A stretch of DNA of 64,000 bases from Megachile rotundata (GCF_050947335.1 NC_134984.1:12009926-12073925); one strand, 5' to 3'. Counted from the stretch's first letter, positions 1-11,866 are shown. Program-made: numbers and translations. The notes: generated from the sequence alone by a model not told the origin.

Positions 1-786
1 AAAGCAGAAACTCTGTTGATGAATTTAAATTAATTGAACTGACCAGGTGATTTTCCGGAAAAAACACACGAGATTGAATAATCAAGTTTGCAATAGAAAT
101 CTGAGATATCGATATCCTCCAAACGAGAAGACAAACTGCGTTTGACGTTTATATACCGTGTGCGCTTCATTTATGTAATCTTGTCTGTCTTTTTCTCGTG
201 TCTCTTAGCTTCGTTTTTCTAACACAGATAATCGTATGCTCTAAAAGTCTGACTTTTATTTTACAAAAAATTTTAATGTTATTGCCCATATGGAAAACTG
301 CGTTGACACTAAATTTTTCAATTTATAAGAATCAATGGATGATATTTTAAATATTGGAAATTTTTTAAATTGAGAGAATAAACTCAACTCACATGAAATT
401 TCTGAACTTAAAATTTTGAACACTGAAGATCTGGAAATTTCAGAAATTTTAAAATATAATTTATGATATTTGGATATTTGGAAATTTGAAAATTTCAAGA
501 TTTGAGTATTAATGTCTCAAAAATTTGAAAATGTGAAATATCAGAAATGTTTAAGTTTCTTAATTTGAAACAGTGAAGAGTTGAAATTTCTAAATTTGAA
601 ACAGTAAACAGTGGAAATTTCTAAATTTGAAAATGTGAACACTGAAAATTTGAAAAATTTGAAACTTTGAATATACCAGAAATTATTATAAATATTGTAG
701 AATATTATATCGTACGATGCTTTTTCGAAGATTATTCATTCAAGGTTAACAAATAATCAAAAAGTTAAATTTATGAGTCAGATACA
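1..786. other. AT-rich stretch without a gene
   Basis: No convincing coding region. About 250-680 is a degenerate simple repeat built from GAAATTT/AAATTTGAAA blocks. Short open frames here are low-complexity. If flotillin-2 begins left of the window, this is part of its large intron. Confidence 0.5.
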
Positions 787-1385
787 TACATTACCATCCA
801 TAAGTATCCGGACACTTGGTTTCGTTGCATAAAACATAGTTGAACTTTGTACGAAAGGTATTTAGGGTTATCATATCATTTGTAATCATTATTATTATCT
901 GTTTTGAGGTGTCATAACGTAATAGAATTAATTTTTAAGTACAAATTATACAATGAAAGTGTGAAAGTAAAATTCATGTCCAGAAGTACAAAGTCCAAAT
1001 TTGTGAATCTAATGAAACGCTTTCGATTCTAAAAAAAATTTTAATTTCTACTGTGTTTCATTTCTATGGTGCAGAACGTATTCAGAGGGTTCTTCGATAT
1101 GTTTCAAGTGTTTGTAAACTGTTGGTAGATGTTTAGGTTCCCTCAATGGAGATAAGAATGGAGGTAACGCTACACACTCGACAGTTTTGGTTTAGTTCGT
1201 TTGTAGCTTCTTTTCCATCGAGATATGAGTTCCAAACGAGAATTATCAACCGAAAAACGTTCCAGTATTCTGACCTTCGCAGAAAAAAAAATCGATTCTA
1301 GTTACTGTTGCAGATACTTGAATAACTTTCATGCAACGCGAATGCATATTTCGCTTGTGTCCGGATACTTATTGGCGGTAGTGTA
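787..1385 (+). mobile_element. Tc1/mariner-type non-autonomous element
   Basis: About 600 bp bounded by inverted termini. The left end reads TACATTACC near 787 and runs into AAGTATCCGGACAC; the right end, read in reverse complement from 1385, is TACACTACC running into the same AAGTATCCGGACAC. Both ends lie on TA, the usual Tc1/mariner target duplication. The inside keeps only the start of a transposase frame (from 1225) that runs straight into the right terminus, so this is an internally deleted copy that cannot move itself. The assignment rests on the terminus style, the TA flanks and the transposase-like N-terminus. Confidence 0.7.
1225..1350 (+). pseudogene. Tc1-like transposase N-terminal remnant
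   Basis: The frame opens MSSKRELSTEKRSSIL and continues for about 40 residues. This resembles the first helix-turn-helix of Tc1-family transposases, where a K-x-L-S-x-E-x-R-x-x-I start is typical. No DDE catalytic domain follows before the right inverted repeat, so it is a truncated relic. It could be chance similarity, but its place inside a Tc1-style element supports the reading. Confidence 0.55.
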
Positions 1386-2979
1386 TGAGCATTTATTCGA
1401 TATCTCTCCAAGAATAAATTCTATCAAATGGTGTATCACGTTCAATTAATTTTTTACCGAGTGTTTTTTCTATTTCATATGTTCTCTTTATCCTTTTGCC
1501 ATCGAGTGATGCGTGAAACGCGAAACGTGGCAGTAATGCAATATCTTTTATCCGATACTCGTATCGTAAAAAAATATTTCTGTTTGTGTTTGTACTACTC
1601 TTGTCAGCCTTGTAAATATTAAATAACAAATAATATATCAATTAACGTTAATCAAAATCGAAAATAAGTCGAAATTCTGAAAAGGTAAATTTGTCAATAT
1701 TGACAGGCAATTTTTTCTTTATTTGTTTTATAGAACAATTTATGTTTGTTTTATAGAAGAACCTTTGAATAAAAGGTAGGAATACGATAACAGACAATAC
1801 TCGATAGGAAAACTATTTTTTTTTTTTTCTTTTTGTAGAGAGAAACAGAGGAGACAATTTAAAAATACAGGTCATATGATTCGGGGATGAAGGTACAATT
1901 TCGACGCGGTAGTTCGAAATGCGCATGCGCAAAATATGCAAATATGGCGGTCGCCAAAGAGTGGTTTAAATCTGCACAATTACCACTAATTTATTTGTAA
2001 TATTTGACCATTTTTCTCAGTTATTATAATTACGTTTAGAGAATAATTTTTGAGAATGTAGGAAGAAAAGGTATTTTACATTGTAGGTTACGAGGCTACA
2101 TAATTTAAATTCATAGTATTGCAACAGTTGTGTCTGGATCATGATCTGTGAACCAGGTTATTTTTGTCACAATATACAAGAGCAGTGTTGCTCACTATGC
2201 TGTACAAGATAAAAATCTTGCATGGTAAGAACATACACGGTGTTCTCAGTTTTTAAAATACAGAAGTTAGTTTGCAGCAGGTAATCGATTACTATGTGAA
2301 CTCTTATCAGTGTCGATTATAAAATCAGTCACCTAATGAAACTGTTTCATAGCAGTTTTTCCTTTTAATAATACATGAGCGGATTTATTAATTATTAATA
2401 TGTAAATTTAGAAGTTTAACATAGTAATCTCATAATGTTACAATTACTCTTATAAAACAGCAATGTATTTCCCTAAGGTACATAAAATATACAATCGTGA
2501 AGAAAATTAAATAACTCATATTTGTATTACGAAGCTTTAGTTAAATTTACAGATCTATTACGTGTGGTAAAAGCATCTAATAACACTATTAAGTTTAAAT
2601 GCGACAAAAGAAATACCAAACGAGTCAAGCGTTAAGTTGACTCATTAGGTATTTGTATTTATAATACAGCTAATGAACACACGATATGGCATTAGTTTCA
2701 CAAATTTCGATCAGAAGTTAAAAACGAACTACATTTTTGAAAAACATTTTGATTAGTGAATATTATTTTTAAAGAAAATTGTGACCGTTGAAACTCTCAT
2801 ATACGTACATATATACAAAGAGGTTTCATCTGTAACGTTCTAATACCAGGCGAAAAATATCACATATGTAAAATACTATACATACATTCGACAGCGATAA
2901 CCGGATTGGACAGACTTAACATTGGCATTTTGATAATTAAATTCAACATCCTATAAAACAGGTATCAGTGGAAACGATG
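1386..2979. other. non-coding stretch
   Basis: No gene recognised. It is AT-rich apart from the promoter-like cluster at 1916-1960. An ATG directly followed by a GTAAGA donor-like sequence occurs near 2222, but nothing else marks it as an exon. Confidence 0.4.
1916..1960. promoter_or_regulatory. NRF1-type palindrome with octamer and GGCGG motif
   Basis: TGCGCATGCGCA at 1920-1931 is a perfect 12-bp palindrome matching the NRF1 (insect Ewg) consensus. It is followed within 20 bp by ATGCAAAT (POU octamer) and ATATGGCGG (YY1/pho-like). Such clusters mark constitutive insect and vertebrate promoters. In a window this AT-rich, a CpG-bearing cluster stands out. No exon was tied to it; an upstream or alternative flotillin-2 start is one possibility. 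Confidence 0.4.
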
Positions 2980-3960
2980 TGCTCTGTTATATATCACGAG
3001 GTGATATAACGCAAGACTATGTGATTTTCAAGATTCAATGGACGTTTTGATATTTGTATTAATAGACATGTTTTTAATACGATGGTAAAATAACATTACT
3101 AATGCATAAGAATTCTCTAAATCAGCGATATAACGCGAGGTCATCCAATTCTTAAAGTTCCACAAGTATTTAGATTAGATATTAGTAGACATCTAATGAT
3201 ATGCGTTTACACTGCGATGGTGAAGTAGCATTACTAGTGTACGATAATCCACTAAATCGGCGATATAACACGAGGTTATACAACTCTCAAGACTCAGTGA
3301 AAAATTGGATATTTACTTACGTAGATATTTTTGCACTACGATGGATATTACTTTTGGACGGTAATTCACCAAATCGGCAATATAACACGAGGTCATATAA
3401 TTCTCAAGATTCAGTGAAAAATTAGATATTTACTTAAGTAGATATTTTTGCACTGCGATGGTAAAAAGATATTACTTTTGCACGGTAATTCACCAAATCG
3501 GCAGTATAACACGAGATCAAATAATTCTCAAAATTCAGTGAAAAATTAGATATTTACTTAAGTATATATTTGTATACTACGATGGTAAAGTAGTATTATT
3601 AATATAGAATAATTCACTATATCGGCAATATAACACGAGGTCATAGAACTCTCAAAATTCAGTAAAAAATTAGATATTTACTTAAGTAGATATTTTTGCA
3701 CTACAATAGTAAAGTAGTATTACTGTTACAGAATAATACTAAATCAGCGATATAACGCGAGGTGATATAACTCTCAAGATTCATTAAAAAATTAGACATT
3801 AGCGGATATCTTTACACTACGATGATGGAACAGTACTAATATAGAAGAATTCGGTAAATCGGCGATATAACGCGAGGTTACATATCTCTACGTTCAACAG
3901 AAAGTTAGATATCTATTATTAAATGTATTTACTCTACCATAGCGAAGTAGTAATACTGGT
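2980..3960. repeat. ~120-bp tandem array, 7-8 copies
   Basis: The phrase GATATAACRCGAGGT recurs near 3000, 3127, 3259, 3376, 3500, 3622, 3746 and 3860, a spacing of about 115-130 bp. Each unit also has CTCAAGATTCAGTGAAAAAT and a block around TTTTTGCACTACGATGG. The copies are diverged, with small indels. An open frame at 3201-3425 is a by-product. Confidence 0.85.
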
Positions 3961-4555
3961 TAAAAAAAAATTCGCTCAATTGGCAAGATTAATGATGACC
4001 ATATAGCGAGAGTTGTCTATATTTGGATCATATCGTTATCGTGAACCTGGTCGAATATTCTAAGTACTCTGGACTTCCACATTTAATCATGTCTGCAGTT
4101 ATAATCGTTTCCACTGGCTGTATAATCAGTTCGGAAGATACAATGCGGTTGCAAATCAACAAGTTGTAAATTTTAAGATTATTTTGAATTTTATGATTTT
4201 CGAATTTTTGATCTTTTAATTCTTTTTTAATCTTTTGATTTTTGAACTTTGGATGTTTAGAAACTTCAGAATTTTTAAACATTGAAATTTTTGGTTTTTG
4301 TGATTTTAATATTATCACATTCTCAAAAACTTCTTTGAACTATTAAGTTCTAAGACATTTGAATATTTCAATTTTAAATTTCAGAATCTTTAAAGTACGA
4401 AACTTGATATTTTTTAATTCTTAAATTGTTTAATTATGAAACTTCAATTCCGTATCTTTCCAGAACTTTCATTTTTCGAATTTCATGTTTTTTCGCGTTT
4501 GAATAATTTACAATCGCACTGTCTTAAACCGAACATACGTCAACGTCGTCGGAGT
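3961..4555. other. 3' flank of GMC gene A
   Basis: AT-rich sequence just downstream, on the minus strand, of the gene A stop codon. It presumably includes the 3' UTR. No clear minus-strand AATAAA was spotted. Open frames at 4028-4318 and 4436-4866 are low-complexity or antisense shadows. Confidence 0.4.
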
Positions 4556-4826
4556 TCACATCTTGGTCCACGTATGCCTGATCATATCAGCTGCCTTTTC
4601 AGCAACCATCATTATACCAGCGATAGGGTTACTATTTGGCACACTCGGGAACACGGAAGCATCGGCCACTCGAATGTTCGGCACTCCACGCACTCGAAGT
4701 TCCGGATCAACAACAGCTGTTGGATCATCGTATGCACCCATTTTGCACGTTCCTGACTGGTGATTTTCGGGTCCAGTTGCCGCTCTTACGTAGCATTCCC
4801 AATATGCGTCACTTCCGAAGTGATAG
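4556..4826 (-). CDS. gene A exon 4 (C-terminal, catalytic His)
   Basis: Begins after a TTTTGTAG acceptor and completes the Asn507 codon split by the intron. It encodes YHFGSDAYWECYVR, GPENHQSG with the catalytic His, and the NSNP motif, ending HTWTKM and TGA at 4556-4558. The 90 codons include the stop. Confidence 0.93.
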
Positions 4827-7800
4827 CTACAAAAGAATAATTGCCATTTTAATTACTAATATTTAATTATTTAACTAAATCATTTGGATCAAATTTGAGT
4901 TCAATTATTATATAAAATTATTAATACTTAATGTCTATTAAATTGTTCTTCAAAGTTAGTATCAGTATAATCGTTGAATTATTGACATTAGCCTAGTATT
5001 GAATCATTAATTAAACTTGTTCTTTCCAAACTGGTATGAAATTATTAATTAAACTTATTCATTTTAAACTGGTAATAAATTACTAAGTAAAATCTCAAAA
5101 TAAACCCTCCAGACTTCAACAAAAATCGTCCTACCGTAATTAGTTAATTTACAACCTCACTATATCTCCCAACCAAGTATCGTACCTCTCCCAGTCACCC
5201 AACTAAAAACACTTACTTGGCGCAAAGAGGATGGACCACAGATTCCAGCTTCAGGTCCCACTTCTTCATAGTCCTCGTGTTCATCAGGTCGATAGCCTTT
5301 TTAATCCCTTCGACCAGCACCTTCACATCCTTCATATCAGTGAAGTAATTCGGGTAGATCAAAGGTGGCGCAACAGGATCAGCAGACCGCAGTTTCATGA
5401 ATCCCCTGCTGCCCACAGTGACCGCAGTCGGCCTCAGCACAATCTCCCTCCTATCGGAACACAGAGCTAGCGCACCGTTCAGACACTCAAACTCTAGTCC
5501 AGTTCTGGGACATTTCGGAGAAAATCCGTCGAAGAAGATCTGAATATCGGGTACACCCGTGACGGCGAAACTGCTTTCAAGGAACGCAGTCACCTGGGTG
5601 AGTCCTGTGCTGCTTAGAGGACCAGTCCGAGTATCCAGGTACTCGTTCACACTGTCCATAGTCATGGCCTCGTAGGCAGTGTCCTTGATGCTGCAGTGAA
5701 TAGCGACTGACACGTGGTTGTGCAGGTTCTGACCCACCGGTAGATCCTTGAAGACCTGCAGACCTAACTTGGTCAGGTGTTCCTTGGGACCTATACCGGA
5801 GTTCATCAGTATTTGCGGGGATCCCACAGCTCCAGCGGACAGGATCACCTCTTTGTTGGCCTTCACGACTCGCTTGAAGCCATCTTTGTCTATCAACTCC
5901 ACACCGTACGCTCTGTTCTCCCACTGGTTCATCAGGACCTTCGTCACCTGCGCGTTTATGAGCACCCGCAAGTTAGGTCTTCCGTGAACCGGCCTCAGAT
6001 AGTTCCTCGATGTTGTGCCTCGTAAACCATTTTCTGTCACCATGGGCGCAATCATGAAACCCGTCTGGTCGTACTCCTTCCGTTTACCTACTCGGTAGTT
6101 CAGTTCGGACGCGGCTTTAAGTACTTCGTCCGCAAATTTGGGCTTGTGGGGGTAATACTGGATCTTCATGGGACCTGGGATGGGGGCAGTGCGGGGTTTG
6201 TCGGACACTATCGATTGGTCGATCGGGTTTTCGGCACGCTCGAAGTAGTGGGTTATTTCGTCGTAGGACCAGCCGATCGCGCCGCTGCGGGCCCAACTGT
6301 TGTAGACTTCGGGGTGCCCGCGGGCATACATCATACCGTAGAGGCCGCCCGTTCCGGATACCATCTTTCCTCGAGGCCAGGTGCACACTCCGTCGGTTTC
6401 TGGAGATTATTAAATTTTAGTAATTATATGATACGATCATTTAGGATCATTTAGTATTTATATGATAGGATTTAGTGAAATTATGCGAGGGTTTAATGAA
6501 ATTTTTGATAGACTTGCATTCGCGGTAAGGGGAGGACTCTTTCTAATTCTTTTTTTGGGGGGAATTGTAAGGTTCTTATACTTTCGGAGGTTCAGATTTT
6601 TGAACTCGGTAATTTCGGTGTTTATGGAAGCATTATTTTGATGTTCTTACACTTCTTAGATTGTAATCACCTACTAAATCTCTTCATGGTTCAAATTTGT
6701 CTCTATACAAATCGCACATCATTCTTCATTTTGTCTCAAATATCTTTCATTCTTTCTATATTTCTTGTGCGTTATTAAGTCAATGACCAGCGTTATTAAT
6801 GATGCTACTTCTCCGTTGCTCGAAGGTTAATAAATGATATGTACCTAGACACGCTGTCGGATGAGGCATAGTAGGTTCCGTTTTGTAGTTCCAATCTAAA
6901 GTAGAATTGACTGCGTGGAAAGCGAGACCTGGAATCGAAGTCATTGTTGGTTCTTCTGGTCCTGCTTCGATCAACAGGACACTCCACCAAGGATTATCGC
7001 TTAATCTTCGAGCGATTATAGGCCCTGCCACACCGGCACCCACTACTATGAAGTCGAACCTGCATTTTCATAATTTTAGTCAGAAAAATCATTTATCGTA
7101 TTATGATATTAACCCCTTGGCTACTGTGGGCGCCTATAGGCGCTTAGAAATTTTGTGTTTGTATTACTGAGAGCACCTATAGGCGCCCACTTTTATACCA
7201 ACAGCGTTTTTTCCTAGCGATTAAAAAGTTGTTATAAAAAAGAGTTATGACGGCGTGTTATAACATTTGTCATTTGTATTATCCTTTGTACATAAAGGAA
7301 GGATAAAAAACTGTATAGAAAGGCTTTAGCTTTGCTTTTTATAAATAAGAATATCTGACTTTTTATTATAATAAATAAGACCATAATCACATTTCTCAGA
7401 AAAAATCACCGTAGCGAAAGGGTTAAAATTTAATATTATGCTTCATATCAATTTTGTGTTTTATAATAATTTTGTATATGTTTTATGATAATTTTGTTAA
7501 ATTGTTATATTTCAAATATGATACATTTTTAATAGTAGTGATGTGATGAAAATTCAAGCTATATCTACGATACAGTAAACACCCGTTATATTGCCGGATG
7601 AGGCCTCTTGAAGCAAAAGACTCTTGCTCTTGAGAATTAGAAATTGCACTTGAGATTTGCAATTAACGATGTATTTAAATTTTTGAACTTAATATTTCAG
7701 AGTAGGTTTTTAACGCCATATACTAAACTTTTGGAAGAGAGCAAAATTTTTTTAAAGCAATTTTTCTTTGAGAGCAAAGAAGAAAATTCCTTTTAAGTGA

Positions 7801-8157
7801 CTATCTCCATTAATTTCTGTATTTTATGAAACTATTCTTTTGTATGAAACATGGCAATATAACAAGAGTCTAGTATAGGTCAGAATATTAACAAATTATT
7901 CGATACTGAAACATTAAATTTCACTATTTGCTATGTCTTTTCAATAACAACTATTAAATCTAAATAACTGAATTTAAAAAAATAGAAAAATAGAAAAAAT
8001 TTGAAGTTTGATAAAATCAAAAATAAATTTCTTACCATTCTTGAGGTACTTGATCACTTCCGAGCCTGTTGCAAGCATTCGATATATCGCATCGCGATTC
8101 GAACAGTTTCTCAACCAAAGTCATGAAAGAAGTCTTCACACCGCACTTGGATTCCAT
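4556..8157 (-). CDS. GMC oxidoreductase A (glucose-dehydrogenase-like), 596 aa
   Basis: FAD-dependent alcohol or sugar oxidoreductase, complete, built as join(4556..4826, 5217..6399, 6845..7059, 8036..8157) on the minus strand; every junction has GT/AG and keeps frame. The FAD motif G48-A-G-V-A-G53 follows W41-FDFIVV. The second GMC signature is GAVGSPQILMNSGIG. The C-terminus has GPENHQSGTCKMG with H529, and PNSNP with N573, the expected catalytic pair. The GPENHQ and FGSDAYWEC motifs resemble the insect glucose dehydrogenase (GLD) branch rather than the YHPVGTCKMG branch of its neighbours. Odd points: the first GMC signature reads GKMVSGTGGLYGMMY where GKxLGGSSxxNxMxY is usual, and the N-terminus shows no hydrophobic signal segment. 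Substrate unknown. The start M at 8157 is the first ATG after an in-frame stop; an extra upstream exon is possible. Confidence 0.93.
5217..6399 (-). CDS. gene A exon 3 (central GMC domain)
   Basis: Long exon of 1183 nt between a CTCCAG acceptor and a GTAAGT donor. It encodes residues 114-506: the altered first GMC signature after WPRGK, the second signature, the VGQNLHNHV segment, and the LRSADPVAPPLIYPNYF segment that precedes the C-terminal active site in GMC enzymes. It is the most GC-rich stretch of the left half of the window, as expected for constrained coding sequence. Confidence 0.95.
6845..7059 (-). CDS. gene A exon 2 (FAD-binding motif)
   Basis: Encodes FDFIVVGAGVAGPII, then SVLLIEAG, the strand that binds the FAD ribose, and LDWNYKTEP. 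It starts after ATGCAG, completing Trp41, and ends CTA-G before GTACAT (phase 1). This phase-1 intron falls where gene C also has one. Confidence 0.93.
7113..7422. mobile_element. TTAA-flanked piggyBac-like MITE
   Basis: 310 bp between two TTAA sites (7109-7112 and 7423-7426). The ends are imperfect inverted repeats: left CCCCTTGGCTACTGTG, right in reverse complement CCCTTTCGCTACGGTG. TTAA duplications with CCCTT-type ends are typical of piggyBac-like elements. There is no coding capacity. It lies in intron 1 of gene A. The left half holds a strong hairpin, listed separately. Confidence 0.65.
7126..7190. repeat. 17-of-18 bp inverted repeat (hairpin)
   Basis: Arm GTGGGCGCCTATAGGCGC (7126-7143) pairs with 7173-7190 with one mismatch, around a 29-bp AT-rich loop. 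Each arm contains the palindrome GCGCCTATAGGCGC or a close copy. It is GC-rich against an AT-rich background. Confidence 0.8.
8036..8157 (-). CDS. gene A exon 1 (N-terminus)
   Basis: Starts at ATG 8157 (MESKCGVKTSFM) and ends QEW split as TG before GTAAGA. The stretch SRCDISNACNRLG resembles the Cys-containing linker that precedes the FAD domain in insect GMC proteins, which supports this exon although it is short. A possible acceptor (TAGTTTCAG, near 8229) upstream would allow further 5' exons. Confidence 0.75.
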
Positions 8158-8436
8158 GTACGATGTGTCTTTGAAATCGCAATAACAACATCCTGAGGTT
8201 TCGTTGTTTGTATCCAGCTGACTAGTCTGAAACTAGTTAACGAGCTCTTCAATTAAATCGCTTTCACCTTGTTCTTTTTTTAATTGCGTAATTTTGTTTC
8301 GCATTCTGGATATTTCAAAATGAAGGAAGGAAACAAATAGCCGTTTATACTCTATCTTGGCTTTCGTAAAATTTATACGGTTTGGCGTAAAAGAATTTAA
8401 ACGGAGGTTTTGAAATTACTTGTAAAACTGTGTATT

Positions 8437-9360
8437 TATGTTATGAAATTATGTGAAATATAATTCTAATTAATTTAGGGAAATTATTTATGTGTACATT
8501 TGAAGTTATGAAATTGTTTACGATGTATATTTGACATTATGAAATTATTTATGATGTGTACATTTGAAGTTACAAAATTATTTTTTATATATGAAATTAT
8601 ATGAAATATAATTCTTGTTAATCTATAGAAGATACGAAATTTTTTGTGATATGTACATTTGAGGTTACAAAATTATTTACGATATGTACTTGACATTATA
8701 AAATTATTTATGATGTGTACATTTGAAGTTACAAAATTATTTGTGATACATGAAATTATATGAAATATAATTCTTGTTAATTTATAGAAGGTATGAAATT
8801 TTTTGTGATATGTACATTTGAGGTTACAAAATTATTTACGATATGTACTTGACATTATAAAATTATTTATGATGTGTACATTTGAAGTTACAAAATTATT
8901 TGTGATACATGAAATTATATGAAATATAATTCTTGTTAATTTATAGAAGGTATAAAATTTTTTGTGATATGTACATTTGAGGCTACAAAATTATTTACGA
9001 TATGTACTTGACATTATGAAATTATTTATGATGTGTACATTTGAGGTTGCAAAATTATTTGTGATACATGAAATTATATGAAATATAATTCTTGTTAATT
9101 TATAGAAGGTATGAAATTTTTTGTGATATGTACATTTGAGGCTACAAAATTATTTACGATATGTACTTGACATTATGAAATTATTTATGATGTGTACATT
9201 TGAGGTTGCAAAATTATTTGTGATACATGAAATTATATGAAATATAATTCTTGTTAATTTATAGAAGATATGAAATTTATTGTGATATGTACATTTGAGG
9301 TTACAAAATTATTTACGATATGTACTTGACATTATGAAATTATTTATGATATGCACAGTT
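8437..9360. repeat. 159-bp tandem array, ~5-6 copies
   Basis: GAAATTATATGAAATATAAT recurs at 8593, 8752, 8911, 9070 and 9229, exactly 159 bp apart. Each unit contains TGTACATTTGAGGTTACAAA and TTACGATATGTACTTGACA. The central copies are nearly identical and the flanking ones diverge. Confidence 0.92.
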
Positions 9361-11519
9361 GAAATTACAAAATTATTTATAGTGTGTATACGACATAAAA
9401 TTGTTTATAGTATACGTTTAAAGTTATAAAGTTGTTTATAGTACCTGTTTTATGTAACCTAATTATTTATGGTCTGTGTACGATGTAGTAAAACTTTTTA
9501 TGGTACATACTTGACGTTATAGAATTATTTATAGTATGTGTTTCACATCATAAATTATTTACAATATAAATTTGACACTATATATAAATTATTTATTAAA
9601 TTGTTTACAAATGTATATATCAATTTGTTTAAATTGTTATGAATACATAACTGATAACATACACTTCCTTCACTGTAAACAACTTTATAAAAATGTTAAA
9701 AGAATGCAAAAATCCCCGAGTCGAAATAAGTAAACAATGACCATCGTTGATAATAAACATTTTAAAAATTGTATATCTTGCATATTTTAAAATAGTATAA
9801 TTAGTCTGCGGTTCGTGTTCACAATCTATTTTTAAAGACGTGTACACACGTTGTTTGCTATAAAAGGGTTAAGCGTGATGTAATAGTAGCTCTGTTTACC
9901 GGAAATGGATGTTGAAATGTGAATGTCAATTGTAACAGCAGTGAAAAGAGAACGTAGAATCTCATTTTATCTAATTCGTGGCCAGTGTCACCTGTGAACA
10001 AAAAGCAGATATTTAAATTAACTTTCTACTATGCAATTTTTTTACTTAAGTTTGTAACGGAAGAAAGATTATTATTCATTAGGTCAATGTACGTAAAAAT
10101 AGTTTTAAAAATAGTGGTATATATTTAAGTCAGTAGTTAGCTTCAAGTTTTTATTTTTATCTTAATTTTACCATTCATTTTTATAAGAATTTTAATATTT
10201 ATTTTTATGTTAATTTTTATTTGGAAATTTGCATTCATTTTACTTTAATTTCGGTATGAATTTTAATATTTATTTTATATTGATTTTTATATATTTACTA
10301 TTGAAACTTGAGAATTTTAAGAAATTTCAAATTTTCTTACTTCTATGTTAATTTTTTTTTTAACACTTGCATTAATTGTACCTTAATTTTTGTCCTAATT
10401 TTGAGACAAATTTTAATACTTATTTTATATTAATTTTTATATTATTATTATCGAAACTTGAGAATTTTGGGAAATTTCAAATTTTTTTCATTTTGATACT
10501 TTGCATCTATAAAATATTAAAATTTTGAAACTTTGACATTTCAGATTTCAGTAAAATTTCAAAACTAAATCTTAATTTATTATAACTTTAAGAAGACCTG
10601 CTTTTGGATACTAATTTTCCAGTATCGTATTGTATCTACATAAACCTACCTTACATAAAAAATTAACTCCTCAATTTTCCTTCAACCTAAATAACTTATC
10701 TTCCATATCAAAATTGACCCCCCTCAAGAAAGTGCAACATTAAAATTATATACTTCAAACGATCACGTTAATTGAAACCTATCAAACTATCAAATTCCCT
10801 CCAGACTCCTATCTCGTGATCAAGATTCATCAAAGCTAGATCGTATTATGCGTTAATCAGTAGTACTTTCTCTAAACAGTGTATTAACTTACCACTCACT
10901 TTCACTATAGATTGTCTTGATTGAAATCAGTAACGGAATAATCTTGTACACGAATTTCACTATCATCCATTGTTTGCTGTAACTGACAGTCAGCTGTCTT
11001 GTATGAAGAACTTTAATGAAAGACTTACGCGAGACATCTTCTTCACGCTTTAAGATTCAAATTGGTGTGTCGTAAGTGAAATTTTGTGATGCTTTTATGT
11101 CATCAAATTGTCTTACGCTTTTATTCTGTGAGTTGTTACGTATTGCTCGTTGCAGTTGAAAATCGATCGTTTTGTATGAAATTTATGAAGGTTTTGTGTA
11201 GATATTTTTAGTAAATTTTAATGTTTGTATTATCAAGATTACTAATATTATTACAATTGTTATTAATAACATTACTGATATTAGATTATGTTTTATACAT
11301 TCATCACTAAAATAATCATTTTAAATAATAAAATGATAGGTTTTGATGGCCAGTCAAGAAAATTCAGAGTTAATGTGAAAGTTCATAAATTAAAAAGAAA
11401 AAGTCATAAGGACTCTAAAATTGTTACAAGAATACAATAATATAATATATTATTATAATAACAGTAAATTATATATTGTAAAACATACGTATACATTATG
11501 ATGTCATATTACAATATTA
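9361..11519. other. AT-rich intergenic stretch
   Basis: No gene seen. 10140-10500 is a degenerate TTTTTATTTTAAT repeat. Short open frames (for example 9629-9847, minus) lack any recognisable motif. Confidence 0.45.
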
Positions 11520-11866
11520 TACAGGGTGTCTCACAACTCGTGTAACTCTCTGGAAGGGCTGGTAGAGGACGAGATTCTGAACAAAATTTCCCTTTGCAAA
11601 AATGGGGTTTGAAGCTTCGTTTTTGAATTATTAAGGAAAAACGTGGACCAATCAGAGCGCGAGGATTACGCGTGCGCAGCGAGAGCGACACCCTCGAGCA
11701 TAATGGCTGCGGGGGCGTAATCCTCGCGCTCTGATTGGTCCGCGTTTTTCCTTAATAATTCAAAAACGAAGCTTCAAACCCCATTTTTGCAAAGGGAAAT
11801 CTTATTCAGAATCACGTCAGCTACCTCCCATTTCAGGGACCTGCACTAGTTGTGAGACACCCTGTA
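11520..11866. mobile_element. 347-bp foldback element
   Basis: Near-palindromic element with ends CAGGGTGTCTCACAAC and its inverse, flanked by TA. The inner arms, including TTGAAGCTTCGTTTTTGAAT and its complement, pair over roughly 100 bp (about 11590-11680 with 11715-11800). The centre is GC-rich, with CGCGTGCGCAGCGAGAG. No coding potential; a foldback or MITE-type relic. Confidence 0.75.

Noticed and set aside
2200..2240. ATG directly before GTAAGA near 2222 as flotillin-2 exon 1
   Set aside because: It would encode only Met, and no MGN-type sequence or partner exon fits; the motif is too short to trust.
5231..6454. Plus-strand frames over gene A
   Set aside because: Antisense shadows of the long, GC-richer exon 3; no motifs.
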